Below are positions 1 to 6,141 of a stretch of DNA of 7,981 nucleotides, piece after piece. The translations under genes and the position numbers were made by a program. The notes under the pieces were generated by a model. That model searched no databases and was not told where the DNA came from. It was given only the letters and a program-made list of their open reading frames with translations. The stretch comes from Anaerolineae bacterium. Lineage in GTDB: Bacteria > Chloroflexota > Anaerolineae > JAFGEY01. The DNA lies in the NCBI GenBank assembly GCA_016931365.1, contig JAFGEY010000209.1, forward strand, positions 1 through 7,981. The letters are read 5' to 3'. Within the stretch, counting starts at the first letter, position 1. Each line of letters begins with the position of its first letter.

Positions 1-17
1 AAAGTACTTGCGACAAG

Positions 18-75
18 CCTGCTGGGTCTCGATACGGCCTCAAAAACGCGGTGAGGCCTACTCGACCAGCGCAGG
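18..75. repeat. Imperfect palindrome (REP-like hairpin) upstream of the first gene
   Basis: The two arms pair as follows: GCTGG (21-25) with CCAGC (66-70), TCGA (29-32) with TCGA (62-65), and GGCCTC (36-41) with GAGGCC (53-58). A symmetric 3x3 internal loop separates the last two stems, an 11-base A-rich apical loop (42-52) closes the hairpin, and CCT/AGG at 18-20 and 73-75 can extend it. There is no T run directly after either arm, so it is not a typical intrinsic terminator. The edges GGTCTCGATACG and CTACTCGACC resemble, from memory, a dispersed palindromic element seen in high-GC bacterial genomes; this was not checked. It lies 35 bases before the SDR start and could also affect the mRNA leader. 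Confidence 0.5.
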
Positions 76-110
76 CTGAGCAATTACCCTTGAACAAAGG
101 ATAGATAAAC

Positions 111-821
111 ATGCAAAACACGGCTTTTGTCACCGGCGCCGACCGCGGCCTGGGGCTGGCCCTGTGCGCCGAATTGCTGGCGCGTGGCTGGCGCGTTTTG
201 GCCGGGCAGTACATGCCCGAGTGGGTCGAGTTGGGCGAACTGGCCGCGCAGTATCCCGAATCGCTGCACCTGATCCCTCTCGATGTCGGCTCGACGACGT
301 CGGTTCAGGCGGCGGCGCAAACGGCGACCGTGCTCGTCGATCAGATCGATCTATTGATCAACAACGCGGGCATTGGCGGCGGTGGCGGCGAACTCGGCAA
401 GGGGCTCGATTTCGCGGCGATGCAGTGGGCCTTTAGCGTCAATGCGCTGGGCGGCATCCGCATGGTGGAGGCTTTTCTGCCGCTGATGGCCGAAGGAATG
501 CGCCGCCTCTGTTTCGTTTCCTCCGAGGCCGGCTGCATCAGCCTGGCCCATCGCCAGGGAGGGTTCGGCTACGGCATGTCCAAGAGCGCGCTGAATATGG
601 CGGTCCGGATCATGTTCAACGATCTGCACCCGCAAGGGTATACGTTCCGCCTCTACCACCCCGGCTGGATGCGCTCGTATATGCGCGGCGTCAAAAGCAC
701 GCACGGCGATATAGAACCCGAAGAATCGGCAGCACAGGCGATTCCCTTCTTCTTGAACGATCTGGATGATGAGGGACGCCTGGCGCTGATCGACTATGAA
801 GGCAAAGAGTGGCCGTTTTAG
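111..821 (+). CDS. Short-chain dehydrogenase/reductase (SDR), first of a tandem pair
   Basis: This is a 236-residue classical SDR, expected to be a cytosolic NAD(P)(H)-dependent oxidoreductase. The Rossmann cofactor motif TGADRGLG is at residues 8-15, NNAG at 84-87, the structural Asn in NALG at 111, Ser at 137-138 (VSSEAG), and the catalytic pair Tyr154/Lys158 in YGMSK, so the active-site tetrad is complete. The length fits classical SDRs (about 250). The ATG is chosen because AAAGGA (96-101) lies 9 bases upstream. The protein is clearly paralogous to the next gene along its whole length, including the shared YHPGW.RSYM segment and an unusual C-terminal tail G(K/R)EWP(F/W). No substrate can be assigned. 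It starts a four-gene run with an 18-base gap to the next gene. No convincing promoter is visible between 76 and 110, so transcription may begin further upstream. Confidence 0.93.
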   Translation: MQNTAFVTGADRGLGLALCAELLARGWRVLAGQYMPEWVELGELAAQYPESLHLIPLDVGSTTSVQAAAQTATVLVDQIDLLINNAGIGGGGGELGKGLDFAAMQWAFSVNALGGIRMVEAFLPLMAEGMRRLCFVSSEAGCISLAHRQGGFGYGMSKSALNMAVRIMFNDLHPQGYTFRLYHPGWMRSYMRGVKSTHGDIEPEESAAQAIPFFLNDLDDEGRLALIDYEGKEWPF

Positions 822-839
822 GAAAAAGGACCAAATCAC

Positions 840-1598
840 ATGACCGACACAAACTCAAACGTCGCCGTTGTCACCGGCGCCGACCGCGGGCTGGGGCTGG
901 CCCTCACCGCGCGCTTGTTGGCCAAAGGATGGCGTGTTTTCGCCGGCCAGTATTTGCCAGACTGGCCGGACCTGGCCGCCCTCGCCGCCCGGCATCCCGA
1001 TGGCCGCTTAACCCCGGTACCGCTGGATGTCGCCGATGAGATGTCGGTGCACGCCGCCGCGCACATGGTGAGGACATTCGCCAATCGGGTCGATCTGTTG
1101 ATCAACAACGCCGGCGTTTCGTCTCGTCAGGCAGGTTCGATCCGCGAGCCGCAAAACTATGATGAAATGCAGCGCATGTACAACGTCAATGCGCTGGGGC
1201 CGCTGCGCGTCGTCGAGGCGTTTCTGCCGTTGACCAACGCAGGCCAGATGAAGCGATTGTGCTTTGTCTCGTCTGAGGCGGGCAGCATCAATCGCTGCGA
1301 GCGCACCGCCTGGTACGGCTATTGTATGTCCAAGACAGCGCTGAATATGGCGATCAAGCTCCTGTTCAATCAACTGCGCCCTGAGGGCTATACCTTTCGC
1401 GTCTACCATCCCGGCTGGCTGCGTTCGTATATGAGCGGCAGCAAAAATCCCAAGGCCGATCTCGAACCGGAAGAATCCGCCGCGCCGGCCCTGGCCTATT
1501 TTCTGCGCGATCGCGCGTTGGATCGCTACGTAGACTGGCGGAACGACGAAGATTTTCTCGTGATGCGCGACTGGCAAGGGCGCGAATGGCCCTGGTAA
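840..1598 (+). CDS. Short-chain dehydrogenase/reductase (SDR), second of a tandem pair
   Basis: This is a 252-residue classical SDR. TGADRGLG is at residues 12-19, NNAG at 89-92, Asn117 in NALG, Ser144/145 in VSSEAG and Tyr161/Lys165 in YCMSK, so all catalytic residues are present. The start has AAAAAGGA (823-830) 9 bases upstream. It aligns with the preceding SDR almost without gaps up to the YHPGW region, roughly 55-60% identical by eye. It then carries an insertion of about ten residues (around 228-242) before the shared tail GREWPW. This points to local gene duplication followed by divergence, perhaps giving different substrates or a heteromeric enzyme. The stop lies only 4 bases before the nucleotidyltransferase gene, so the two are very likely co-transcribed. 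The substrate is unknown. Confidence 0.93.
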   Translation: MTDTNSNVAVVTGADRGLGLALTARLLAKGWRVFAGQYLPDWPDLAALAARHPDGRLTPVPLDVADEMSVHAAAHMVRTFANRVDLLINNAGVSSRQAGSIREPQNYDEMQRMYNVNALGPLRVVEAFLPLTNAGQMKRLCFVSSEAGSINRCERTAWYGYCMSKTALNMAIKLLFNQLRPEGYTFRVYHPGWLRSYMSGSKNPKADLEPEESAAPALAYFLRDRALDRYVDWRNDEDFLVMRDWQGREWPW

Positions 1599-1602
1599 AA
1601 AT

Positions 1603-2511
1603 ATGCAAACAGACATGCAAGATCGAATCATCCAACGCCTGATCCGGTGGGGTCAAGACCAGACCGCCGTTCGCGCGATGATCTTGACCAGCACACGCGC
1701 CAACCTCGCGACTGGCCAGCGTCCGAACGCCCCGGTGGATGTTTTGTCCGACTATGACGTCGTTCTGGTGGTTGAGGACATTCACCCATTCTTTCACGAT
1801 AGAACTTGGCTGCAAGATTTCGGCCAGGTTCTGGTATCCTATTGGGATCCCATTCACCCCGCGCCCGGCTATGGCATCGAGCAGACGGGCAACGTCATCC
1901 AGTTCGAGGACGGTCTCAAGATCGATTTTACGCTCTGGCCGGTCGAATTATTGCAGCGTGTTGTTCAAACTGCGACACTGCCGGACGATCTGGACGACGG
2001 GTACGCCGTCTTGTTGGACAAGGATGACCTGACCGACGGGATGCCGGCGTCCACATACACCATCTACATTCCGGCCCGGCCGACTGAGGAAACCTATCGC
2101 CGAGTGATCGAGGAATTTTTCAGCGATGCGCCCTATGTGGCCAAGTGCCTGTGGCGCGACGAATTGATGCCCGCCAAATGGTGCCTGGACTATGACATGA
2201 AGCACGTCTACGTGCGCCAGATGCTGGAATGGCGCATCGAATGCGAACATGGCTGGCGGGTGGTGCCGGCGGGCGCTCTGGGCAAAGGACTGAAAAAGCG
2301 GCTGCCGCCCGACTTGTGGCGTCAACTGGAAAGCGCCTATGCCGGCGCCGGGATCGAGGAGAACTGGGCTGCGTTGTTCGAGACGATTGCCGTCTATCGC
2401 CAGGCGGCCGTCGAGGTGGCCGACCGTTTGGGCTATGCCTATCCCCACGACCTGGATCGGCGCGTCGTGGCCTATTTGCACGAAATTCAAAGCCTGGATC
2501 GACAGGCATAA
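1603..2511 (+). CDS. ANT(6)-like aminoglycoside 6-adenylyltransferase family protein
   Basis: This 302-residue protein matches the streptomycin adenylyltransferase (AadK/ANT(6)) family from end to end. Family members transfer AMP from ATP to a hydroxyl of streptomycin-type aminoglycosides. The nucleotidyltransferase core shows LTSTRAN (28-34), where ANT(6)-Ia has a GSRAN-type motif, then SDYD with metal-binding Asp50 and Asp52, and a third acidic residue Asp108 in KIDFTLWP. The FG at 73-74 (DFGQVLV) and the C-terminal segment with EVADRLGYAYP also match the family. The length is close to ANT(6) enzymes (about 300). The start is uncertain: neither ATG 1603 nor ATG 1615 has a clear Shine-Dalgarno sequence, and translation probably relies on coupling to the SDR stop 4 bases upstream. 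Actual resistance activity is not shown; many environmental homologues have unknown substrates. It is followed 16 bases later by an APH-fold kinase. Confidence 0.85.
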   Translation: MQTDMQDRIIQRLIRWGQDQTAVRAMILTSTRANLATGQRPNAPVDVLSDYDVVLVVEDIHPFFHDRTWLQDFGQVLVSYWDPIHPAPGYGIEQTGNVIQFEDGLKIDFTLWPVELLQRVVQTATLPDDLDDGYAVLLDKDDLTDGMPASTYTIYIPARPTEETYRRVIEEFFSDAPYVAKCLWRDELMPAKWCLDYDMKHVYVRQMLEWRIECEHGWRVVPAGALGKGLKKRLPPDLWRQLESAYAGAGIEENWAALFETIAVYRQAAVEVADRLGYAYPHDLDRRVVAYLHEIQSLDRQA

Positions 2512-2527
2512 CTCGGCGGAGACAGCG

Positions 2528-3517
2528 ATGTACAGCCTTTCCAAAACACCAATCACCATCGAAACTGCTCAGACCATCGTCCGCCACCATCTTGGCAGCG
2601 AGCGCGCGATCCGCACTTTTGAGGAATTGAAAGACGGATTTTTCAATGCCGCCTACCAGATTGTGCTGGAGGACGGCCTCGCGTGCATTCTCAAGGTCGC
2701 GCCGCCCGATCGCGTCCGCGTGATGCGTTACGAAAAGAATATCATGCAGGCCGAAGTCAAAGTGATGCGCCTGGTCAGGGCACGCACGGACGTGCCCGTC
2801 CCCGAGGTCTATAACTATGATCCCTCGCGGCAGATCATCGACAACGATTTCTACCTGATGGCTTGCATCTCCGGCGTGCCGCTGAACAAACTGCGCAAAG
2901 ACCTGTCCGAGGCGGAACAGGTTGTGATCGACCGGGAAGCTGGCCGGCTGACGCAGCAGATCAATGCCATCGAAGGGACTGCCTTTGGCTATTATGCTCA
3001 GTCGGAGAGCCGCTTTTCGTCCTGGCGAGAGAGCTTTGCGGCGATGCTGTGTGGCGTGCTGGACGACGGCCTCGACATGAACGTAGCGCTGCCCCTCGCC
3101 TACGACGAGTTAGAGACCCGGCTGTCGCCATTTTACGGCACGCTGGAGGAAATCACCGTACCAAGACTGGTGCATTGGGATTTGTGGGACGGCAATATCT
3201 TTATCGATCCCGAAAGCCGCTGCATCAATGGCATCATCGACTTTGAGCGCGCGTTATGGGGCGATCCGCTGATGGAATGTCTGTTTGGATTCCAGGGACC
3301 GCAGAGCACCTACGCAAAGGGATACGGACGCCCAATGATGGACACCGAAGCCAGGGTCATCCGTCGCACATTGTACAACATCTATCTCTATTTGATTATG
3401 ATTATCGAGTGTGCTTACCGGCAATATGAAACCCAGGATCAGGAACGTTGGGCGCGCGGCCAACTGGTCAAAGAACTGCTCAAGCTGGGAATCCAGTGTG
3501 AAAATCAAGTCGCTTGA
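2528..3517 (+). CDS. Aminoglycoside/choline kinase-fold phosphotransferase (APH family)
   Basis: This 329-residue protein has the eukaryotic-like kinase fold of the APH family, which phosphorylates small molecules (aminoglycosides, sugars, amino alcohols) using ATP. Visible residues are the ATP-binding Lys56 (CILKVAPP), Glu76 in the following helix, the catalytic Brenner motif HWDLWDGN with His216, Asp218 and Asn223, and the metal-binding DFE at 238-240. All essential positions are intact. The frame stays open upstream to 2339, but the ATG at 2528 is preferred: GGCGGAGA (2515-2522) sits just upstream, and an earlier start would overlap the nucleotidyltransferase gene deeply. HWDLW in place of the HGDLH of classic resistance enzymes suggests a general small-molecule kinase rather than a known APH(3') enzyme. 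It is the last gene of the four-gene run; the pairing with an ANT(6)-like gene suggests a shared class of substrate. Confidence 0.88.
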   Translation: MYSLSKTPITIETAQTIVRHHLGSERAIRTFEELKDGFFNAAYQIVLEDGLACILKVAPPDRVRVMRYEKNIMQAEVKVMRLVRARTDVPVPEVYNYDPSRQIIDNDFYLMACISGVPLNKLRKDLSEAEQVVIDREAGRLTQQINAIEGTAFGYYAQSESRFSSWRESFAAMLCGVLDDGLDMNVALPLAYDELETRLSPFYGTLEEITVPRLVHWDLWDGNIFIDPESRCINGIIDFERALWGDPLMECLFGFQGPQSTYAKGYGRPMMDTEARVIRRTLYNIYLYLIMIIECAYRQYETQDQERWARGQLVKELLKLGIQCENQVA

Positions 3518-3530
3518 TTATCCATTGCTT

Positions 3531-3565
3531 TGTTGCCGGCACAGGTGTTTGTTCGTGTGCCAACA
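3531..3565 (+). terminator. Possible hairpin terminator after the phosphotransferase gene
   Basis: Two stems, TGTTG (3531-3535) with CAACA (3561-3565) and GCACA (3539-3543) with TGTGC (3556-3560), can form a bulged hairpin with a 12-base loop 13 bases after the stop. No T tract follows, so this may be only an RNA-stabilising stem or chance. Its place, between the end of one operon and the promoter of the next gene, is what makes a terminator plausible. Confidence 0.3.
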
Positions 3566-3570
3566 GGCTA

Positions 3571-3599
3571 TTGCTTCACTTGACAGAATATAGTATAAT
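3571..3599 (+). promoter_or_regulatory. Candidate sigma-70-type promoter for the secreted repeat protein
   Basis: A perfect TATAAT (3594-3599) lies in an AT-rich patch that stands out from the GC-rich surroundings. TTGCTT (3571-3576) is 17 bases upstream and is a fair -35. A full TTGACA (3580-3585) is also present but only 8 bases from the TATAAT, too close for that pairing; it could serve a different -10 further down (AATAGA at 3603-3608, 17-base spacing). Transcription would start near 3605-3615, giving a leader of about 40 bases. Confidence 0.55.
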
Positions 3600-3651
3600 A
3601 AAATAGACAAGCAGCCAAGTTCAAGCAGTATGCGCATAGGCAGATGAAAGA

Positions 3652-4662
3652 ATGAAAACCAAAATCTTGAAAAAATTCCAGATCGGGATTCTCTGCATTC
3701 TTGTCACACTATGCGTCGTCACTGTTGAAGCGCAACCCCCGCGTACCCGCTACTTTCTGGAGACAGGGTTCAACGTATCTGGCGAATTCCTCGATTTTTG
3801 GGAGCAGCAAGGCGGACTGGCAATCTTGGGCTACCCCTTGACTCGCGAGTTTGAGGAGAATGGCCTGGCGGTGCAATATTTCCAGCGCGTGCGGATGGAA
3901 AAACATCCCGAAAACCCCATCCCTTACAAGGTTCAACTTGGGTTGCTGGGCGATCAACTCGGTTTTCGCCAGCCTCCCATTCCAGAAACGGAAATTCCAC
4001 CTTACAACCACGCTGACAAATATTACTTTGCCGAGACGGGACACACGGTCCAGTTTGCGTTTCTCAAGTTCTTTCAAGACAACGGCGGGGTAGACGTGTT
4101 CGGCTATCCAATCACCGAATGGATCATCGAATCCAATGGGCGGATCGTGCAATATTTCCAGCGGGGCAAAATGGAGTGGTACCCTGAAAATCCGCAAGGG
4201 CAGCGAGTCCAGCTGGGGATGCTCGGCGAGATGTACGTCAACCTGAATGTCGATCCGATTTATCGCCAACCGCAAGACCCGGGATCGGCGCCTGGCACGC
4301 CGGTCCCCACGCCGACGCTTTCACCCGATCTCGAACTCAAGGCGGGGCCAATCCAGGAGCTTTTGGTTTCGGTAACGCTCAAGCACGCGATCATTGCCCT
4401 GGAGGGCACGCAGGTGATGTATGTCTATGTGCGCGATCAGAACGGTCGCGGCGTGCCCGGCGTCTCGGTGCAGATTGAGGTTGAATACAAGGACGGTCAA
4501 CCGACTGAGTTTGTCCTGCCGCCGACCGATGTCAATGGTTATGCACAGTTTGAATTTTCTATCGGCTCGCCAGCGCCGGGGTATGTAGTGATCATCAATC
4601 TGTTTGCACGTCTGGAAAACCTCCAGTCAACGACGAGCACCGCGTTTTTGCCCTGGTGGTAA
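3652..4662 (+). CDS. Secreted protein with two LGFP-like repeats and an Ig-like domain
   Basis: This 336-residue protein is predicted to be exported. A basic start (KTKILKK) is followed by a hydrophobic stretch (9-25) and a likely signal peptidase I site after VEA (25-27). Two repeats follow, residues 33-104 and 123-195. Each runs ETG...V..(E/A)FL.F, GG(L/V)..(L/F)GYP, VQYFQR..ME..PENP and VQLG(L/M)LG, reminiscent of LGFP-type repeats that may bind cell-surface polymers. A Pro/Thr-rich linker (about 205-225) leads to a C-terminal beta-rich domain (about 233-336) that looks like a bacterial Ig-like/invasin fold (VRDQNGRGVPGVSV, TDVNGYAQFEF). There is no LPXTG, no transmembrane anchor and no catalytic motif, so it is probably an extracellular or wall-associated binding protein. 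The Shine-Dalgarno is weak (AGG at 3638-3640). It stands alone between the upstream operon and the convergent terminator. Confidence 0.85.
   Translation: MKTKILKKFQIGILCILVTLCVVTVEAQPPRTRYFLETGFNVSGEFLDFWEQQGGLAILGYPLTREFEENGLAVQYFQRVRMEKHPENPIPYKVQLGLLGDQLGFRQPPIPETEIPPYNHADKYYFAETGHTVQFAFLKFFQDNGGVDVFGYPITEWIIESNGRIVQYFQRGKMEWYPENPQGQRVQLGMLGEMYVNLNVDPIYRQPQDPGSAPGTPVPTPTLSPDLELKAGPIQELLVSVTLKHAIIALEGTQVMYVYVRDQNGRGVPGVSVQIEVEYKDGQPTEFVLPPTDVNGYAQFEFSIGSPAPGYVVIINLFARLENLQSTTSTAFLPWW
3748..4236 (+). repeat. Two tandem ~72-residue protein repeats within the secreted protein gene
   Basis: The repeat units lie at 3748-3963 and 4018-4236, separated by an 18-residue Pro-rich spacer. Protein similarity is high, and a 17-base stretch starting gtgcaatattt is identical at 3871-3887 and 4147-4163. 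This supports origin by internal duplication. Confidence 0.8.
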
Positions 4663-4685
4663 TCCGGCGATTGACCGTAAAAAGC

Positions 4686-4725
4686 AGAGACGGGCGGACA
4701 GGGTCAACCCTGTCCGCCCGTCTCT
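4686..4725. terminator. Bidirectional intrinsic terminator between convergent genes
   Basis: A perfect 19-bp inverted repeat (4686-4704 with 4707-4725) encloses a 2-base centre and contains the GC-rich core CGGGCGGACAGGG. On the + strand it runs into TTTT (4725-4728). On the - strand the stem is followed after two bases (GC) by TTTTT (complement of 4679-4683). It lies 23 bases after the secreted-protein stop and 47 bases past the end of the small membrane protein gene, so it can end transcription from both sides. Confidence 0.85.
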
Positions 4726-4772
4726 TTTGGTAAAGCAGGGACGGAATCGCCCCAAAGGTCTACGCCAGGCAG

Positions 4773-4964
4773 TTATTCCCAGCCAATGATCCACACACAC
4801 AGCCCGGCCAACAAAATCGTCGCCACGATCAGGGCGATCATCTGTCCGGGCAGCAGCCCCACATCTCGCGCAGCCCAAACAAGCATGATCACCATGCCCA
4901 GCGCCAGCACAAACCAACTCGTCAGCCGGGGATGTTTGGTCACAAAATCTCGGATCGCAGTCAT
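4773..4964 (-). CDS. Small two-helix membrane protein, function unknown
   Basis: This 63-residue hydrophobic protein has two likely transmembrane helices (residues 14-31 and 41-61) joined by a short loop (ARDVGLLPGQ) and preceded by a polar, basic N-terminus. I do not recognise the family. The ATG at 4964 is chosen because GAGGCGA (4971-4977) gives a Shine-Dalgarno 9 bases upstream. A longer reading from TTG at 4979 would place that site inside the coding region. It begins 25 bases after the GNAT gene stop on the same strand, so it is probably the last gene of that operon, just before the bidirectional terminator. Topology and Trp residues near the membrane edges (W17, W30, W58, W62) fit a real inner-membrane protein rather than a chance ORF. 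Confidence 0.7.
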   Translation of the reverse strand: MTAIRDFVTKHPRLTSWFVLALGMVIMLVWAARDVGLLPGQMIALIVATILLAGLCVWIIGWE

Positions 4965-4989
4965 ATTCAATCGCCTCAATTATTCTTGT

Positions 4990-6141
4990 TTATATTGGAC
5001 GCATAATGCGCTTTTCAAGCAGTTTTTTGACCAGCATAATCGTGTTTTCGCCCACAAATTCCCCGGCGACCTCCCGCCAGATGACAAAAAGCTCGTCCAA
5101 TTCCTGTCGAGCATAGCCATTGGCCTCGAAGAACTTGATCGCCTCCGGGGTGATGCGTTTGTCGAAAAAGGCGATCGACACTTCGCATGACAGCGCCTTG
5201 GCTTCTTCTTCGATTGTCTCCAGCAGCGGCCCACCGATCTGTGGATAGAACTGCGGCGGGTAGACGTAAAAATCGTCGATGCACACCACCAGATTTTCGG
5301 CCCGCCACCCGGTCACGCCGCCGCCTTTGCGCGACATCGCCAGCCAATAACCCTTGTCAAAGAGCAAGTCCAGCACTTCCTGCTCGCTGGGCGGCTGCGT
5401 CCAGCGAATGATGCCGCGCATGATCGCGGTCAGGGTTTTGAGATCGTTGCGCTTGGCCCGGCGCACCGTCACCGCACCGACCACCGGATCGACGATGGCT
5501 TCGACAACCGGCTCGGCAGCGACCGGCGCTTTAACGACCGGCGCCGCCGGGATCGGCGCCTGAGCGGGCGCAGGCTTGGGCGGTGCTTCGACGGCGACCG
5601 CTTTGGCGACCGTTTCGACTCGTGCGGGAGCTTTTTCTTCCAGCTCGGGCACAAACATCTCCATCAGCATCTCGTCGTCGTAGCGCCCTTCGATCTTGAC
5701 CTGTCGCTCCATCATCAGCTTGGGGATAAAGCCCAGTTTGCGGTAGAACCTCTGCGCGCCCGAGTTGCCCAGCCGCACATAGATGATGATCTTTTCAAAG
5801 CCCTCGTGCCGGGCAAAGGCCATTGTTGCTTCGTTCAGCTTGCGTCCGATGCCCTGGCTACGAAAATCGTGGTGCACAAATGTGCCCAGCGTCGCCACAT
5901 GATCCATCGCCCGGGTATAGGGCGCAAACGGCTCGATGGTCTGTACGCCCAAGATCGCTCCATCCAGTTCGGCGAGGATCATCACGCTGCGCGGTCCGAG
6001 GTTCTGAATAAAGGCCGTCTCTCGCGCGGCGGTCAGCTTGGGATACAGGGCGGTCAGTCCGCCCTCGTCGATCACCGAGTTGATCAGTTCGGCAACCTTG
6101 GGCCCATCTTGAGGTCTGGCTTTACGAATGGTTACATCCAT
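4990..6141 (-). CDS. Two-domain GNAT-family N-acetyltransferase
   Basis: This 383-residue protein has two GNAT-type domains. The N-terminal domain (about 1-160) shows the acetyl-CoA motif A RSQGIG (94-99), preceded by the beta strand LGTFVHHDF, and motif B NSGAQRFYRKLGF (126-138), so it looks active as an acyl-CoA-dependent N-acyltransferase. An Ala/Pro/Val-rich linker (about 166-223) leads to a second domain (224-375) opening with VTVRRAKRNDL. This domain keeps the overall GNAT pattern, including AIKFFEANGY, but in place of Q/RxxGxG/A it has PQIGGPL, so it may be regulatory or only binding. The ATG at 6141 is preferred: AAAGGGG (6149-6155) is 7 bases upstream. GTG 6144 is the alternative and would leave 4 bases. 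The start shares one base with the coaE stop (TGATG), implying translational coupling. The acceptor substrate is unknown. Confidence 0.85.
   Translation of the reverse strand: MDVTIRKARPQDGPKVAELINSVIDEGGLTALYPKLTAARETAFIQNLGPRSVMILAELDGAILGVQTIEPFAPYTRAMDHVATLGTFVHHDFRSQGIGRKLNEATMAFARHEGFEKIIIYVRLGNSGAQRFYRKLGFIPKLMMERQVKIEGRYDDEMLMEMFVPELEEKAPARVETVAKAVAVEAPPKPAPAQAPIPAAPVVKAPVAAEPVVEAIVDPVVGAVTVRRAKRNDLKTLTAIMRGIIRWTQPPSEQEVLDLLFDKGYWLAMSRKGGGVTGWRAENLVVCIDDFYVYPPQFYPQIGGPLLETIEEEAKALSCEVSIAFFDKRITPEAIKFFEANGYARQELDELFVIWREVAGEFVGENTIMLVKKLLEKRIMRPI

Noticed and set aside
1..110. Promoter for the SDR operon (TTGAAC at 90-95, TAGATA at 102-107)
   Set aside because: The two boxes are only 6 bases apart, TAGATA sits in the spacer between the ribosome binding site and the start codon, and no acceptable pairing lies within the window.
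351..839. Open frame on the - strand opposite the first SDR (162 codons)
   Set aside because: It is fully antisense to a gene with an intact SDR active site, shows no recognisable domain, and GC-rich coding DNA commonly leaves the opposite frame open.
1008..1857. Overlapping - strand frames of 207 and 163 codons opposite the second SDR and the ANT(6)-like gene
   Set aside because: Both run across two well-supported + strand genes and their translations are Arg/Pro/His-rich without motifs, as expected of shadow frames.
2339..2527. In-frame extension of the phosphotransferase (63 more codons)
   Set aside because: It overlaps the conserved C-terminus of the nucleotidyltransferase, its composition is shadow-like (many Arg, Pro, Trp), and ATG 2528 has its own Shine-Dalgarno.
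1603..3517. Recently acquired antibiotic-resistance cassette
   Set aside because: No insertion sequence, integron site or terminal repeat is visible, base composition matches the neighbouring SDR genes, and the key motifs differ from those of clinical enzymes.
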